Assembly: GCA_947307355.1 (NCBI GenBank)
Contig: CAMZIV010000005.1
Coordinates: 1 to 33,406, forward strand
Reading direction: 5' to 3'
Origin: an uncultured Candidatus Saccharibacteria bacterium
Lineage (GTDB): Bacteria; Patescibacteriota; Saccharimonadia; Saccharimonadales; Saccharimonadaceae
Length of the DNA stretch: 33,406 nt
Made by a program: the position numbers and the translations under genes. Within the stretch, counting starts at the first letter, position 1. Every line of letters starts with the position of its first letter. The notes beneath the pieces were generated by a model, which had not been told where the DNA came from, made no database searches, and worked only from the letters and a program-made list of their open reading frames with translations. Of the stretch, positions 9,412 to 18,649 are shown piece by piece.

Positions 9412-10590
9412 ATGGTAATACTAAGAAAAGACCATGGCAAAAAAATCCTGCTCTCTATTGTGATTTTTGCTTTGGTTTTGACGCCGCTCACTATTAATTT
9501 AGCTATGTTAAACAGCGCGAGCGGTATTTCTCTGGCTTGTAGAAACAGCCCAGCTTGTATGGAAGCTGTGAACAAAGAACAAGAAGCCAACCGTAACGCC
9601 GCCGCGGCTAGTAGCTCTGCGAACTTATTCCAAGCCAAGGTGCAGGAATTAAATATTGAAATCGCTGGGCGTGAACTTGAAATCGCTGAAACTACCGCAC
9701 AAGTTGAGGCATTAACTAAACAAATCGCCGAAACCGAAGCAAAACTAAAAGAAGAGCAATCTGCTCTGGCACAGCTTTTAATTGATATGCATTTTGAAGG
9801 AGATGCTGAGCCAATTCAGATTTTGGCTAGTGCGAATTCTATTTCTGATTTAGCAGAGAAGCAAGCTCGCAACGAAGTGGTAAAAACCCAAATTAGTGCT
9901 ACTGCCAAAAAGGTAAAAGAGACTAAAATCCAACTTGAACAAGACAAAGTTAAGGTTGAACAGCTTTTGGAACAACAAAAAGCTGCTAAACAAGAGCTCG
10001 TAAACAAGCGTGCCGAGCAACAAGCACTCGTGGCAAAGTACCAGAATGATGCCAATGCCTATGCGTCAGTTGCAAAGGCCGCCCAAGAAGCACAGCGTGC
10101 AGCCGAGCGCGCCGAACAGGAAGCTCATCCAGAACGCTATTCTGGTAGCATGTATAGTGGCATCAATACTTATCCATGGCAGGGTGATTGTCCAGCTAGA
10201 CAGGATGCTTATGGCACAGTTTGGAATGGGCATTATATTGGTGGCTATGTTTGTGAATGTGTGAGTTATGCTGGTTGGAAAGCCTACGAGGCCTATGGTG
10301 TTTACATCGCTTGGGGTAACGCTTATAACTGGGATGATCGCGCGAGGGCACTTGGTTACCGCGTAGATCATAATCCAGAAGGCGATTGTATTGGTCAAGA
10401 AGATGGTGGTAGATACGGTCACGTCTTTTGGGTAGAAAGCGTGAATAGTGACGGCTCGATTAACGTGACGGAATATAACAACGCCTACGCAACGCAGATT
10501 TATTCTGGCAAGTTTAGACTTGGCGACTTTGGTTCTCGCAAAATCTCTGCTGGTGAAGCTAGGAAGTTTAATTATATCCATTTGCACTAA
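9412..10590 (+). CDS. Secreted coiled-coil CHAP-domain peptidoglycan hydrolase (PcsB-like, FtsEX partner)
   Basis: ATG at 9412 (MVILRKDHGKKILLSIVIFALVL signal/TM), long coiled coil, C-terminal CHAP domain (CECVSYAGWKAYEAYG ... GHVFWVESVNSDGSINVTEYN); adjacent to ftsEX. Confidence 0.9.
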   Translation: MVILRKDHGKKILLSIVIFALVLTPLTINLAMLNSASGISLACRNSPACMEAVNKEQEANRNAAAASSSANLFQAKVQELNIEIAGRELEIAETTAQVEALTKQIAETEAKLKEEQSALAQLLIDMHFEGDAEPIQILASANSISDLAEKQARNEVVKTQISATAKKVKETKIQLEQDKVKVEQLLEQQKAAKQELVNKRAEQQALVAKYQNDANAYASVAKAAQEAQRAAERAEQEAHPERYSGSMYSGINTYPWQGDCPARQDAYGTVWNGHYIGGYVCECVSYAGWKAYEAYGVYIAWGNAYNWDDRARALGYRVDHNPEGDCIGQEDGGRYGHVFWVESVNSDGSINVTEYNNAYATQIYSGKFRLGDFGSRKISAGEARKFNYIHLH

Positions 10591-10613
10591 AGAACTTGTG
10601 CTATAATTAAGTA

Positions 10614-11804
10614 ATGGCACAAGTAGAGTGGAAAGAAAAAAAGACTAGTCTTGGTAACGCTATAATTATTGGCGCGATGATGCTAATTGTAGGGGTGTTA
10701 GTTGGTGCAAACTGGAATGCTTTGTTCGGCGATTTTGCACCATATCTTGGATTTGGCGTCAGCAACACTATGGATTGGTCGCCACTTAATGAAGTGTATG
10801 ATGTTTTGGCCGCATCTTATAATGGTGAAATTGATAAAAAAGCTTTGATTGAAGGCGCCAAGAAGGGTTTGGTAGAGTCACTCGGTGATGTTTATACGGT
10901 ATATATGGATGCAGAGACGGCTTCGGATTTTTATGATGACCTTCATGGTAATGTAGGTGCTGGCATTGGTGTAGAAATGGGACTTCGTGATGGCTATGTA
11001 AGAGTGCTTCGCACTTTGCCAGACAATCCGGCTCGCAGGGCTGGGGTACTTGCAGGCGATATTATTTATAAAGTAAACGGCGAAGAAGTTTGGTCCGAGG
11101 ATGTAGAGATGATTTCCAAAAAAGTTCGTGGTGAAGCAGGTACGGAAGTGACTGTTACGATGGTACGCAATGGCAAAGAAATTGATTTTAAGATGACTCG
11201 TGAAACTATTAATAATGTTTCGGCTTATGTGGAGTACGAAAAACACACCGCGATTGTGACTGTAACTCGTTTTGATAATGATACTGGTATCAAGGTACAG
11301 CAGATGGCGAGTGAGTTTAGTAGTAAAGGAATTAATAAAGTAATTTTGGATTTGCGTGGTAATGGCGGTGGTTATGTATCAGCGGCGCAAGACCTGCTAA
11401 GTCTTTGGATTGATGGTGAAAAGATTTTGGAGCAGAAATCACTTCACTATGGCAATAATGTCACTAAAGCATTGAGTGGCAAGGCGATTCTAAAAGACAT
11501 GAAAACGATTGTACTTGTAAATGGTGCTACGGCTTCGGCTTCGGAGATTGTAGCTGGTGCTTTGCAAGACTATGGTAAAGCAACCATCTTAGGTGAGAAA
11601 ACATATGGTAAAGGTGTAGTACAAAACCTGTTTGATAATTTGTCTGGTGGTGCACTCCTAAAGGTCACAACTGCTGAGTGGTATACACCAAATGATCGTT
11701 CAATCAACAAAGAAGGCATTACGCCTGACATTGAAGTGGAGCGTAGTTATGAAGACATCAATGCAATGCGCGACCCACAATTAGATAAAGCAAAGGCCTT
11801 ATAA
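10614..11804 (+). CDS. S41 family C-terminal processing peptidase with PDZ domain
   Basis: N-terminal TM, PDZ (GAGIGVEMGLRDGYVRVLRTLPDNPARRAGVLAGDIIYKVNGE), catalytic region NGATASASEIVAGALQDYGKATILGEKTYGKGVVQ. Confidence 0.94.
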   Translation: MAQVEWKEKKTSLGNAIIIGAMMLIVGVLVGANWNALFGDFAPYLGFGVSNTMDWSPLNEVYDVLAASYNGEIDKKALIEGAKKGLVESLGDVYTVYMDAETASDFYDDLHGNVGAGIGVEMGLRDGYVRVLRTLPDNPARRAGVLAGDIIYKVNGEEVWSEDVEMISKKVRGEAGTEVTVTMVRNGKEIDFKMTRETINNVSAYVEYEKHTAIVTVTRFDNDTGIKVQQMASEFSSKGINKVILDLRGNGGGYVSAAQDLLSLWIDGEKILEQKSLHYGNNVTKALSGKAILKDMKTIVLVNGATASASEIVAGALQDYGKATILGEKTYGKGVVQNLFDNLSGGALLKVTTAEWYTPNDRSINKEGITPDIEVERSYEDINAMRDPQLDKAKAL

Positions 11805-13045
11805 TGAAAATTGTTATCGCTACCGCGGTTTACTATCCACAAATTAACGGGGTGGCGGTATTTTCACACAACTTAGCTTTGGGGCTCGCTGGGCGTGGGC
11901 ATGAAGTGATGGTGCTTTGTCCGTCGCAAACAGGTAAAAACTATACGCGTACGGTTGATGGTGTTAAGACGGTCTATCTTCGTTCGATAAAAGCGCGAGT
12001 TTATCCGGACCAAATTCATGCGGTGCCGGCCAAGAAAAAGATTCTTGGGCTTGAGATGCCGCACTTATTTTATAAAAATAGTTTTAGAGTGTCGGCATTT
12101 CCGCAAAGGGAAATTAAAAAAGCGCTTTCTGCTTTTAACCCAGACGTGGTGCATGTGCAAGTGTCTGACCCCATTGGTTTATCCGTAGTGGGTTTTGCAA
12201 GAAAGCATCATATTCCAGTAGTGACTACCGAGCATAATCAGCCAGAAGTTTTGACCGATCCATTGAAAATGCCAGGCGTAGTGAAGAAGCCGGTAAATGC
12301 AATGCTTTATGCGTATTTTAGGAATCGTCAGAGCAAAAGTGATTATGTGACGATGCCAACAAAACAGGCGATTGAGAATTTACTAAAAGACCATAAATTT
12401 GAGGTGCCGATTGAAGCGGTGTCTAATGGTGTAGATTTGTCTTTCTTCAAGCCTGGTAAGGCACCGGTGTCTATATATAATAAATATGATTTGCCGATTG
12501 ATCGGCCGATTGTGTTATATGTGGGGCGTGTAGATCCAGAGAAGAAGCTCGGCACGGTGATAAACGCATTTTCGCGCGTAAAGGAATCTGTGCTCAATGC
12601 TTATATGTTGGTAGTGGGCGATGGGGTAGATAAACTAAATTTGGAAAAGCGCGTAAAAGAGCTGGGGCTTGTTGATGATGTAAAGTTTTTGGGTAGAGTA
12701 TTACCACCGGATTTATATGAATTATATAAGGTAGGCGCGGTGTTTGCGACGGCTAGTGAGATCGAGACGCAGGGAATTGTGCTAATTGAAGCGGCGGCTT
12801 CGGGCTTGCCTCTGATTGCTGTAGATAAAGGTGCAGCACGTGAAGTTTGCCAGGATAAAAAGAATGGCTTTCTTTGCCAGCCGGGCGACGTGGAGGGGAT
12901 TACTAAGGCGCTGAAAAAGATTTTGTCTGACGATGAACTGTGTGCAAGATTTAGTAAAAACTCAATTGAAATTGCCTCCGAGCACGACTTTGAAAGAACA
13001 CTAGATAAGTTTATTAGCATATATAATAAACTAACCTCAAATTGA
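11804..13045 (+). CDS. Glycosyltransferase family 4 (GT-B)
   Basis: YYPQINGVAVFSHNLALGLAGRGHEV; LYVGRVDPEKKLGTVINAF; SEIETQGIVLIEAAASGLPLIAVDKGAAREV; TAATG overlap with the preceding gene. Confidence 0.92.
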   Translation: MKIVIATAVYYPQINGVAVFSHNLALGLAGRGHEVMVLCPSQTGKNYTRTVDGVKTVYLRSIKARVYPDQIHAVPAKKKILGLEMPHLFYKNSFRVSAFPQREIKKALSAFNPDVVHVQVSDPIGLSVVGFARKHHIPVVTTEHNQPEVLTDPLKMPGVVKKPVNAMLYAYFRNRQSKSDYVTMPTKQAIENLLKDHKFEVPIEAVSNGVDLSFFKPGKAPVSIYNKYDLPIDRPIVLYVGRVDPEKKLGTVINAFSRVKESVLNAYMLVVGDGVDKLNLEKRVKELGLVDDVKFLGRVLPPDLYELYKVGAVFATASEIETQGIVLIEAAASGLPLIAVDKGAAREVCQDKKNGFLCQPGDVEGITKALKKILSDDELCARFSKNSIEIASEHDFERTLDKFISIYNKLTSN

Positions 13046-13070
13046 CAAAAATAGATATAAGTGGTATAAT
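13042..13070 (+). promoter_or_regulatory. Near-perfect consensus promoter TTGACA-17-TATAAT
   Basis: TTGACA 13042-13047, TATAAT 13065-13070. Confidence 0.75.
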
Positions 13071-13132
13071 AAAGAGATAGGGACTTTAACAATTTTTGAT
13101 TTCTTTGAGACTAGACTAGGGGGTGAAAAAAA

Positions 13133-13624
13133 TTGATTAACTTAGAAATGTTTTTTGGTGCTTCTCTAATTATTACCATTTTACTTTATATGATAATCAA
13201 AGGATGTGAAGATGGCAGTAAAAATAGCATAGGCGTTATAAATATGCCTGATTGGATAAGGATCACTTCACGCTTGTTTGTGCTTGCTCTTATTGTAGGC
13301 ACCTTTGGCATCGTTGGTATTTTTAGTAAAAAAAGTGAAAGAGTAACAAATGATGTGACTATTCTTGGAAAGTCTTTTTACGATATAGAAGAATATGAAC
13401 AAGGAACCGACAATCTAAGAGTTACTTTTTTTAATGAAAATGGTAAAGAAGAAGTTTTATTTCTTACTAATTACTCTATTGAATATGCAGAGGATCCTTA
13501 CATCGAAATAGTAAATGTAAGGGTCATGACAAAAAATATTTGGTGGAAGTTTTTTAAACTAGGAGATTCCGAGGAACAAACCAGGTATATTGTTCACATG
13601 GAGATCCCAGATAACAGTATGTAA
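13133..13624 (+). CDS. Orphan membrane protein (two predicted TMs plus soluble domain), unknown
   Basis: TTG start preceded by AGGGGGTG; hydrophobic ASLIITILLYMIIKG and LFVLALIVGTFGIVGIF; own promoter and terminator. Confidence 0.65.
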   Translation: MINLEMFFGASLIITILLYMIIKGCEDGSKNSIGVINMPDWIRITSRLFVLALIVGTFGIVGIFSKKSERVTNDVTILGKSFYDIEEYEQGTDNLRVTFFNENGKEEVLFLTNYSIEYAEDPYIEIVNVRVMTKNIWWKFFKLGDSEEQTRYIVHMEIPDNSM

Positions 13625-13635
13625 ATAAAGTCCCA

Positions 13636-13666
13636 AAGCCCGCTTACGAGACAAGCGGGCTTTTTT
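13636..13666 (+). terminator. Rho-independent terminator
   Basis: AAGCCCGCTT-acgagac-AAGCGGGCTT then TTTT. Confidence 0.9.
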
Positions 13667-13670
13667 ATGG

Positions 13671-13676
13671 TATAAT
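13671..13676 (+). promoter_or_regulatory. leuS -10 box, 7 nt before ATG
   Basis: ggTATAATaaattttATG. Confidence 0.6.
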
Positions 13677-13683
13677 AAATTTT

Positions 13684-15936
13684 ATGGAAAGATATGAACC
13701 TCTAAAAATCGAAGAAAAATGGCAAAAAATTTGGGAAGAGACCGAGGCTTTTAAGGCAACTGAAAAGCCAGGTGAGCGCAAGATGTTCCTTGCGGAAATG
13801 TTCCCGTATCCTTCTGGTGCCGGGCTTCATGTGGGCCACGTGCGCAATTTTACTATTGTTGACGTTCTTACGAGGTTCTATCGTCAGCAAGGTTTTAATG
13901 TAATGCGTCCATTTGGTTACGATACTTTTGGCCTTCCGGCAGAAAACTACGCAATTAAAACTGGTACTGCTCCACAAGAAGTTACTAAGACTAATATTGA
14001 TAATTTCCGTAAGCAAGCTAAGAGACTAGGATACGCTATTGACTGGAGCCGTGAGATTAATACTTCTTCTCCAGAATATTATAAGTGGACACAGTGGTGC
14101 TTCTTACAACTATTTAAGAAAGGTTTGGCTTACCAAAAAGAGTCTTATCAATGGTGGTGTCCAGAAGATCAGACTGTGCTTGCAAACGAGCAAGTAGAGA
14201 ATGGCAAGTGCTGGCGCTGTGGCCATGAAGTTGAAAAGAAAAAGATGAAACAGTGGTTTTTCAAAATCACTGAGTATGCTGATGAACTGCTCGAAGAGAT
14301 CGATGGGCTTGATTGGCCAGACAAAATTAAGACCATGCAGAAAAACTGGATTGGTAAAAGTACCGGTGCGGAGATTGATTTTGAAATCGAGGGCGGTGCG
14401 CCGCGTATTACCGTGTTTACCACTCGCCCAGATACTATTTATGGTGCAACTTTCCTAGTAGTGGCGCCAGAATACCCAGGTCTTTCTACTTTGGTGACCG
14501 ATGATACTCGTGAAGCGGTAGAAGCTTACAAGGATGCTGCGCTTAAAAAATCTGAAATTGAACGCCAAGAGAACAAAGAAAAGACAGGCGTGTTTACGGG
14601 CAGCTATGCAGTTAACCCTGCTACCAAAGAAAAGATCCCAGTATATGTAGCAGATTATGTACTTGCTGGGTATGGCACCGGTGCAATTATGGCGGTGCCA
14701 GCTTACGATGATCGTGATCGCGAGTTTGCAGAGAAATTTGATCTTCCAATTGTTGAGGCTGAACTCTGTGACTTTGATAAATTCGGTACACCAAAGACCA
14801 CTTACAAGATGCGTGACTGGCTAATTTCGCGCCAGCGTTATTGGGGCTGTCCAATTCCTATTGCTTATGATAAGGAAGGTAATCCTCATGCAATTCCAGA
14901 AGATCAACTTCCAGTAGTAATCCCAGAAGTAGAAGATTACAAGCCTGACCATACTGGTCGCTCTGCGCTTGCAAAAGCAAAAGACTGGTTAAAGGTTACG
15001 ATTGATGGTGAAGAAATGACTCGCGAAACTGATACTTTGGACGGATATGCTTGTTCTTCATGGTATTTGTGGCGCTATGTTTCTACCCATGATGCTGAGC
15101 ATGCTTGGAATCCAGAAGCAATTAAGTACTGGGCGCCAACCGATGTTTATGTAGGCGCAGACCATGCGGTAGCTCACCTTCTTTACATTCGTTTCTGGTG
15201 TAAATTCTTTGCTGATGAAGGCTATTTGCCATTTAGAGAACCGGTTAAGAAATTGATTTACCACGGCTACATTAATGCACCTGATGGTAAGAAGATGAGT
15301 AAGTCTAAAGGTAATGTAATTGATCCGCTTGATGTGATTAATGATGGCTATGGCGCAGATACGCTTCGTACCTACGAAATGTTTATTGGCCCAGTTGAGC
15401 TTGATGCAGCTTGGGACCCACGTTCTGTTGGTGGTGTCTATAGGTTCCTAAATCGCTGTTACAACTTACTTGGTGATATTAAAGATGCTAATAACATCGT
15501 AATACGCAACAAGACTATTAAGAAAGTCACAGATGATATCTATCATCAAAACTTCAATACTGCTGTTGCGGCTTTAATGGAATATGTGAACGAGCTTTAC
15601 AAAGTTGGTGCAAGTAAAGAAGATTTAATTACCCTCGCTAAACTTTTGAAGCCATTTGCTCCACACCTTGCTTCTGAGATGCTTGAAAAACTCGAAGCTG
15701 ATGATGAGTGGCCAAAGTGGGATGATAAGTATCTTACTGAAGATACTGTAGAAGTTGTAATTCAGGTAAATGGCAAACTTCGCTCTAAGTTGAACGTTGG
15801 TATAGATGAACTTGAGAATGAAGATGAGATTATCAAGATGGCCCTTGAAGATGAAAAAATCAAGAAGTTTACCGAAAATGGTGTCAAGAAAACTATCTTC
15901 GTAAAGAAAGCTAAACTCGTAAACATTGTAGCGTAA
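13684..15936 (+). CDS. leuS: Leucine--tRNA ligase
   Basis: MFPYPSGAGLHVGHVRNF (HIGH-type), SRQRYWGCPIPI, KKMSKSKGNVIDP; CP1 editing domain TTRPDTIYGATFLVVAPE. Confidence 0.97.
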   Translation: MERYEPLKIEEKWQKIWEETEAFKATEKPGERKMFLAEMFPYPSGAGLHVGHVRNFTIVDVLTRFYRQQGFNVMRPFGYDTFGLPAENYAIKTGTAPQEVTKTNIDNFRKQAKRLGYAIDWSREINTSSPEYYKWTQWCFLQLFKKGLAYQKESYQWWCPEDQTVLANEQVENGKCWRCGHEVEKKKMKQWFFKITEYADELLEEIDGLDWPDKIKTMQKNWIGKSTGAEIDFEIEGGAPRITVFTTRPDTIYGATFLVVAPEYPGLSTLVTDDTREAVEAYKDAALKKSEIERQENKEKTGVFTGSYAVNPATKEKIPVYVADYVLAGYGTGAIMAVPAYDDRDREFAEKFDLPIVEAELCDFDKFGTPKTTYKMRDWLISRQRYWGCPIPIAYDKEGNPHAIPEDQLPVVIPEVEDYKPDHTGRSALAKAKDWLKVTIDGEEMTRETDTLDGYACSSWYLWRYVSTHDAEHAWNPEAIKYWAPTDVYVGADHAVAHLLYIRFWCKFFADEGYLPFREPVKKLIYHGYINAPDGKKMSKSKGNVIDPLDVINDGYGADTLRTYEMFIGPVELDAAWDPRSVGGVYRFLNRCYNLLGDIKDANNIVIRNKTIKKVTDDIYHQNFNTAVAALMEYVNELYKVGASKEDLITLAKLLKPFAPHLASEMLEKLEADDEWPKWDDKYLTEDTVEVVIQVNGKLRSKLNVGIDELENEDEIIKMALEDEKIKKFTENGVKKTIFVKKAKLVNIVA

Positions 15937-15939
15937 CCC

Positions 15940-16434
15940 ATGCAACTGATTTTAGATAATATCCGTTCTTGCTATAACGTAGGCGCGATTTTGCGTTCGG
16001 CGGAAGGTTTTGGTGTGGAACGTGTGGTGTTGTCTGGATATACGCCTAGAGTTCACGATGCTAATTTGTTGCCACATCTTCGCGATAAGTTGGACCGCGA
16101 AATTCATAAAACTGCACTTGGTGCAGAAGATATGCTAGATATTTATTCATGCGATGATATAAAACATGAGCTTCTTGAATTAAAATCTCAAGGTTGGCAA
16201 ATTATTGGACTTGAAAATAACATTAAAGACGATCGACTTTTTGTGATAAATAGCCCAGAATTCAAAGCAAAACTTTCAGATAAAATTGTGCTAATTCTAG
16301 GGGAAGAAGTAAACGGAATCGATAATTCGCTCTATGATATAATTGATCTTTTTGTTGAAATCCCGATGAAAGGCAAAAAAGAATCGTTTAATGTTTCGGT
16401 GGCTGCTGGCATTGCAATATACGAACTTTCGTAA
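15940..16434 (+). CDS. TrmH/SpoU family RNA 2'-O-methyltransferase
   Basis: LDNIRSCYNVGAILRSAEGFGVERVVLSGYTP; VLILGEEVNGID; VEIPMKGKKESFNVSVAAGIAIYEL (SpoU motifs 1-3). Confidence 0.9.
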   Translation: MQLILDNIRSCYNVGAILRSAEGFGVERVVLSGYTPRVHDANLLPHLRDKLDREIHKTALGAEDMLDIYSCDDIKHELLELKSQGWQIIGLENNIKDDRLFVINSPEFKAKLSDKIVLILGEEVNGIDNSLYDIIDLFVEIPMKGKKESFNVSVAAGIAIYELS

Positions 16435-16440
16435 TATAAT
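16435..16440 (+). promoter_or_regulatory. -10 box directly abutting upstream stop codon, 6 nt before ATG
   Basis: tcgtaaTATAATaagcttATG. Confidence 0.6.
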
Positions 16441-16446
16441 AAGCTT

Positions 16447-18387
16447 ATGAATAAAAGGGCGGTAATTAGCTTCGTTTTGGCTATATCTATTCTTTTTGCG
16501 TTCAATCCAGGCGCCGTTACTTTTGCCGAAGATGGGGCTTTAGTTTCTATCGATGTGTCTGATGCGGCGTTGCAACTAACTGTACCCCAATCTGCTAGTA
16601 TAGAACTAAACCCAACTTCGTCTTCTGCGGTTTTTGGAGACACGAATTTGACGATTAGTGTTGCTACGAATAATATGACCGGATACAGAATCATAATGTC
16701 TGTACCTACTACCGATTTGGTCCATAGTTCGCTTTCTAATACTGTAATCCCGACTCTTTCTAGCTCTACGCCCGAGACTGCTTTTCCAGCTAATGCATGG
16801 GGATACAAAGTAGTGGGTGATAATTATGAGCCAGTGTTAGTATCTAATACACCAGCTGCTTGGATTGTGGAAGAGCCTACTAACGGTACGAACCATATTA
16901 TGACATTAGCGGCGAAAGTGGACGGTTTAAAACCTTCTGGTGCGTATATTAACACTTTGACATTCCAGGCTGTAGCTAATCCAAATGCGCCGAAAGATAC
17001 GATAGTCTTTAATGGAAACGGTTCGGATGGTGGCTCGATGACAAGTCAAGTCATGTGGCAAGGCGAGCCAACAAAGCTTAGCTCTAATTCTTTCACTAAA
17101 ACAGGTTATGCGTTTAATGGTTGGAATACGGCTGCAAATGGTAATGGCGTGGGTTATGGCGATGGAGATTATTATACTTCACCGGTGACCAACGCCGCTA
17201 CAACCATTAATCTATATGCACAGTGGATTTGTGACCGAAGCGTAAATACTTGTGACGGCGTTCCTAGCGTAGATACTGGCGGCACTGGTGGATATGCTGG
17301 TAAAACTCTTCAAGATGCATATGAGATGGCCTATGTAACAAATCCTGGTCTTTTCCCGGATGGCGGCGGAACTAAACATGGTCTTTATGTTCCAGAAAAA
17401 GATCCGACTACTGGTGAGTATAATGGTATATATCATGAAGCTACTTCGGCTGCAGAATACGAAGGTATTCCGGCGAACAATCTTCGCTTTGCGATGCAAG
17501 ATATTGATTTAGAAATAAATGGTGTGAAAGTGTGCGATTATGCTACGGTGCCAGGCAGCGAAGCTTACGTACTGGATCTTCGCGATTATAAATCTTATTG
17601 GATTACAAAGCTTAAAGATGGTAAATGTTGGATGACTCAAAATCTAGATTTCGACATTCCTGTAGGAGGTATGACTTCAGAATTATCTGACTTAAATTCT
17701 GCTGGCAGCCTCGGCTACGTTGACGGCTATTCACAAGATCCAGATACGGGCGTGATAACATATATGCCTATAAGAGGAACTGGGAATGTTGAATCCTATG
17801 TTAAAACTACTAGCTCCCCATATTCTTCAGATATTGGGGATAGGTATCAGATTTGTACTTCTGGTAGCTGTCCACAATCGTTTAGTGATACTCCTGGTGG
17901 CCTGTATGGCGAGCATGGTCATCTTGGCAATTATTATAACTGGACTGCAGCTGCAGCCTCAAATGAATCATCGGCGTTTAATACAGGTTCTTCTAGTGTT
18001 TATGCTAGGGCGGATAATTCGATTTGCCCACAAGGTTGGCGTTTGCCAATAATAACTGGTACTACTGTGGATGATGGTGTAGATGAAATAAGTATGCTCT
18101 GGACGGCATATGGTTTGTTGAATAGCAATTCTTGGGCATTTTCACATGAACCATTCTATTTTGTTTATAGTGGTCAGGTTAATCAGGATGTGGGCACTAT
18201 GTGGTCAACTTGGAAAGGTTTCCATAATGGAGAAGGGAGTAGTGGTGGCTATTGGTCTGGTGAATATAGAAATTATTTTGACTATGATTATAGTGCGAAT
18301 GTTTTTGATATAATGAACGGCAGTATAACCACTACGAAAGGCAGACGACGATATTTTGGTTATGGTGTCCGTTGCGTAGCGAGATAA
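16447..18387 (+). CDS. Secreted/surface protein with InlB-type (Listeria-Bacteroides) repeat and FISUMP-like domain
   Basis: Signal peptide MNKRAVISFVLAISILFAFNPGAVTFAE; FTKTGYAFNGWNTAANGNGVGYGDGDYYTSPVTNAATTINLYAQW; C-terminal WITKLKDGKCWMTQNLDFDI...ICPQGWRLPI...GYWSGEYRN...YGVRCVAR. Confidence 0.8.
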   Translation: MNKRAVISFVLAISILFAFNPGAVTFAEDGALVSIDVSDAALQLTVPQSASIELNPTSSSAVFGDTNLTISVATNNMTGYRIIMSVPTTDLVHSSLSNTVIPTLSSSTPETAFPANAWGYKVVGDNYEPVLVSNTPAAWIVEEPTNGTNHIMTLAAKVDGLKPSGAYINTLTFQAVANPNAPKDTIVFNGNGSDGGSMTSQVMWQGEPTKLSSNSFTKTGYAFNGWNTAANGNGVGYGDGDYYTSPVTNAATTINLYAQWICDRSVNTCDGVPSVDTGGTGGYAGKTLQDAYEMAYVTNPGLFPDGGGTKHGLYVPEKDPTTGEYNGIYHEATSAAEYEGIPANNLRFAMQDIDLEINGVKVCDYATVPGSEAYVLDLRDYKSYWITKLKDGKCWMTQNLDFDIPVGGMTSELSDLNSAGSLGYVDGYSQDPDTGVITYMPIRGTGNVESYVKTTSSPYSSDIGDRYQICTSGSCPQSFSDTPGGLYGEHGHLGNYYNWTAAAASNESSAFNTGSSSVYARADNSICPQGWRLPIITGTTVDDGVDEISMLWTAYGLLNSNSWAFSHEPFYFVYSGQVNQDVGTMWSTWKGFHNGEGSSGGYWSGEYRNYFDYDYSANVFDIMNGSITTTKGRRRYFGYGVRCVAR

Positions 18388-18403
18388 GTGATATAATACT
18401 ATT

Positions 18404-18604
18404 ATGATTAAAGTTTACACAACCCCAACTTGTATCTATTGCCACGCTCTGATGGATTGGCTGGATGAAATGGGTATAGAATACACCGAAATGGACGCTT
18501 CAAAAGAGCCAGATATTACTTCTGTGCCAGTTACGGAGATTAACGGCGAAAGAATTATTGGTTTTGACCGTCCGGCTATCAAGAAAGCCTTGAAAAACTT
18601 ATAA
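18404..18604 (+). CDS. Glutaredoxin-like protein (CIYC active site)
   Basis: MIKVYTTPTCIYCHALMDWLDEMGIEYTEMDASKEPDITSVPVTEINGERIIGFD. Confidence 0.88.
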   Translation: MIKVYTTPTCIYCHALMDWLDEMGIEYTEMDASKEPDITSVPVTEINGERIIGFDRPAIKKALKNL

Positions 18605-18649
18605 TTTAGTGGTATTATAGACCAAATTAGATATTATTAAAGGAGCAAA

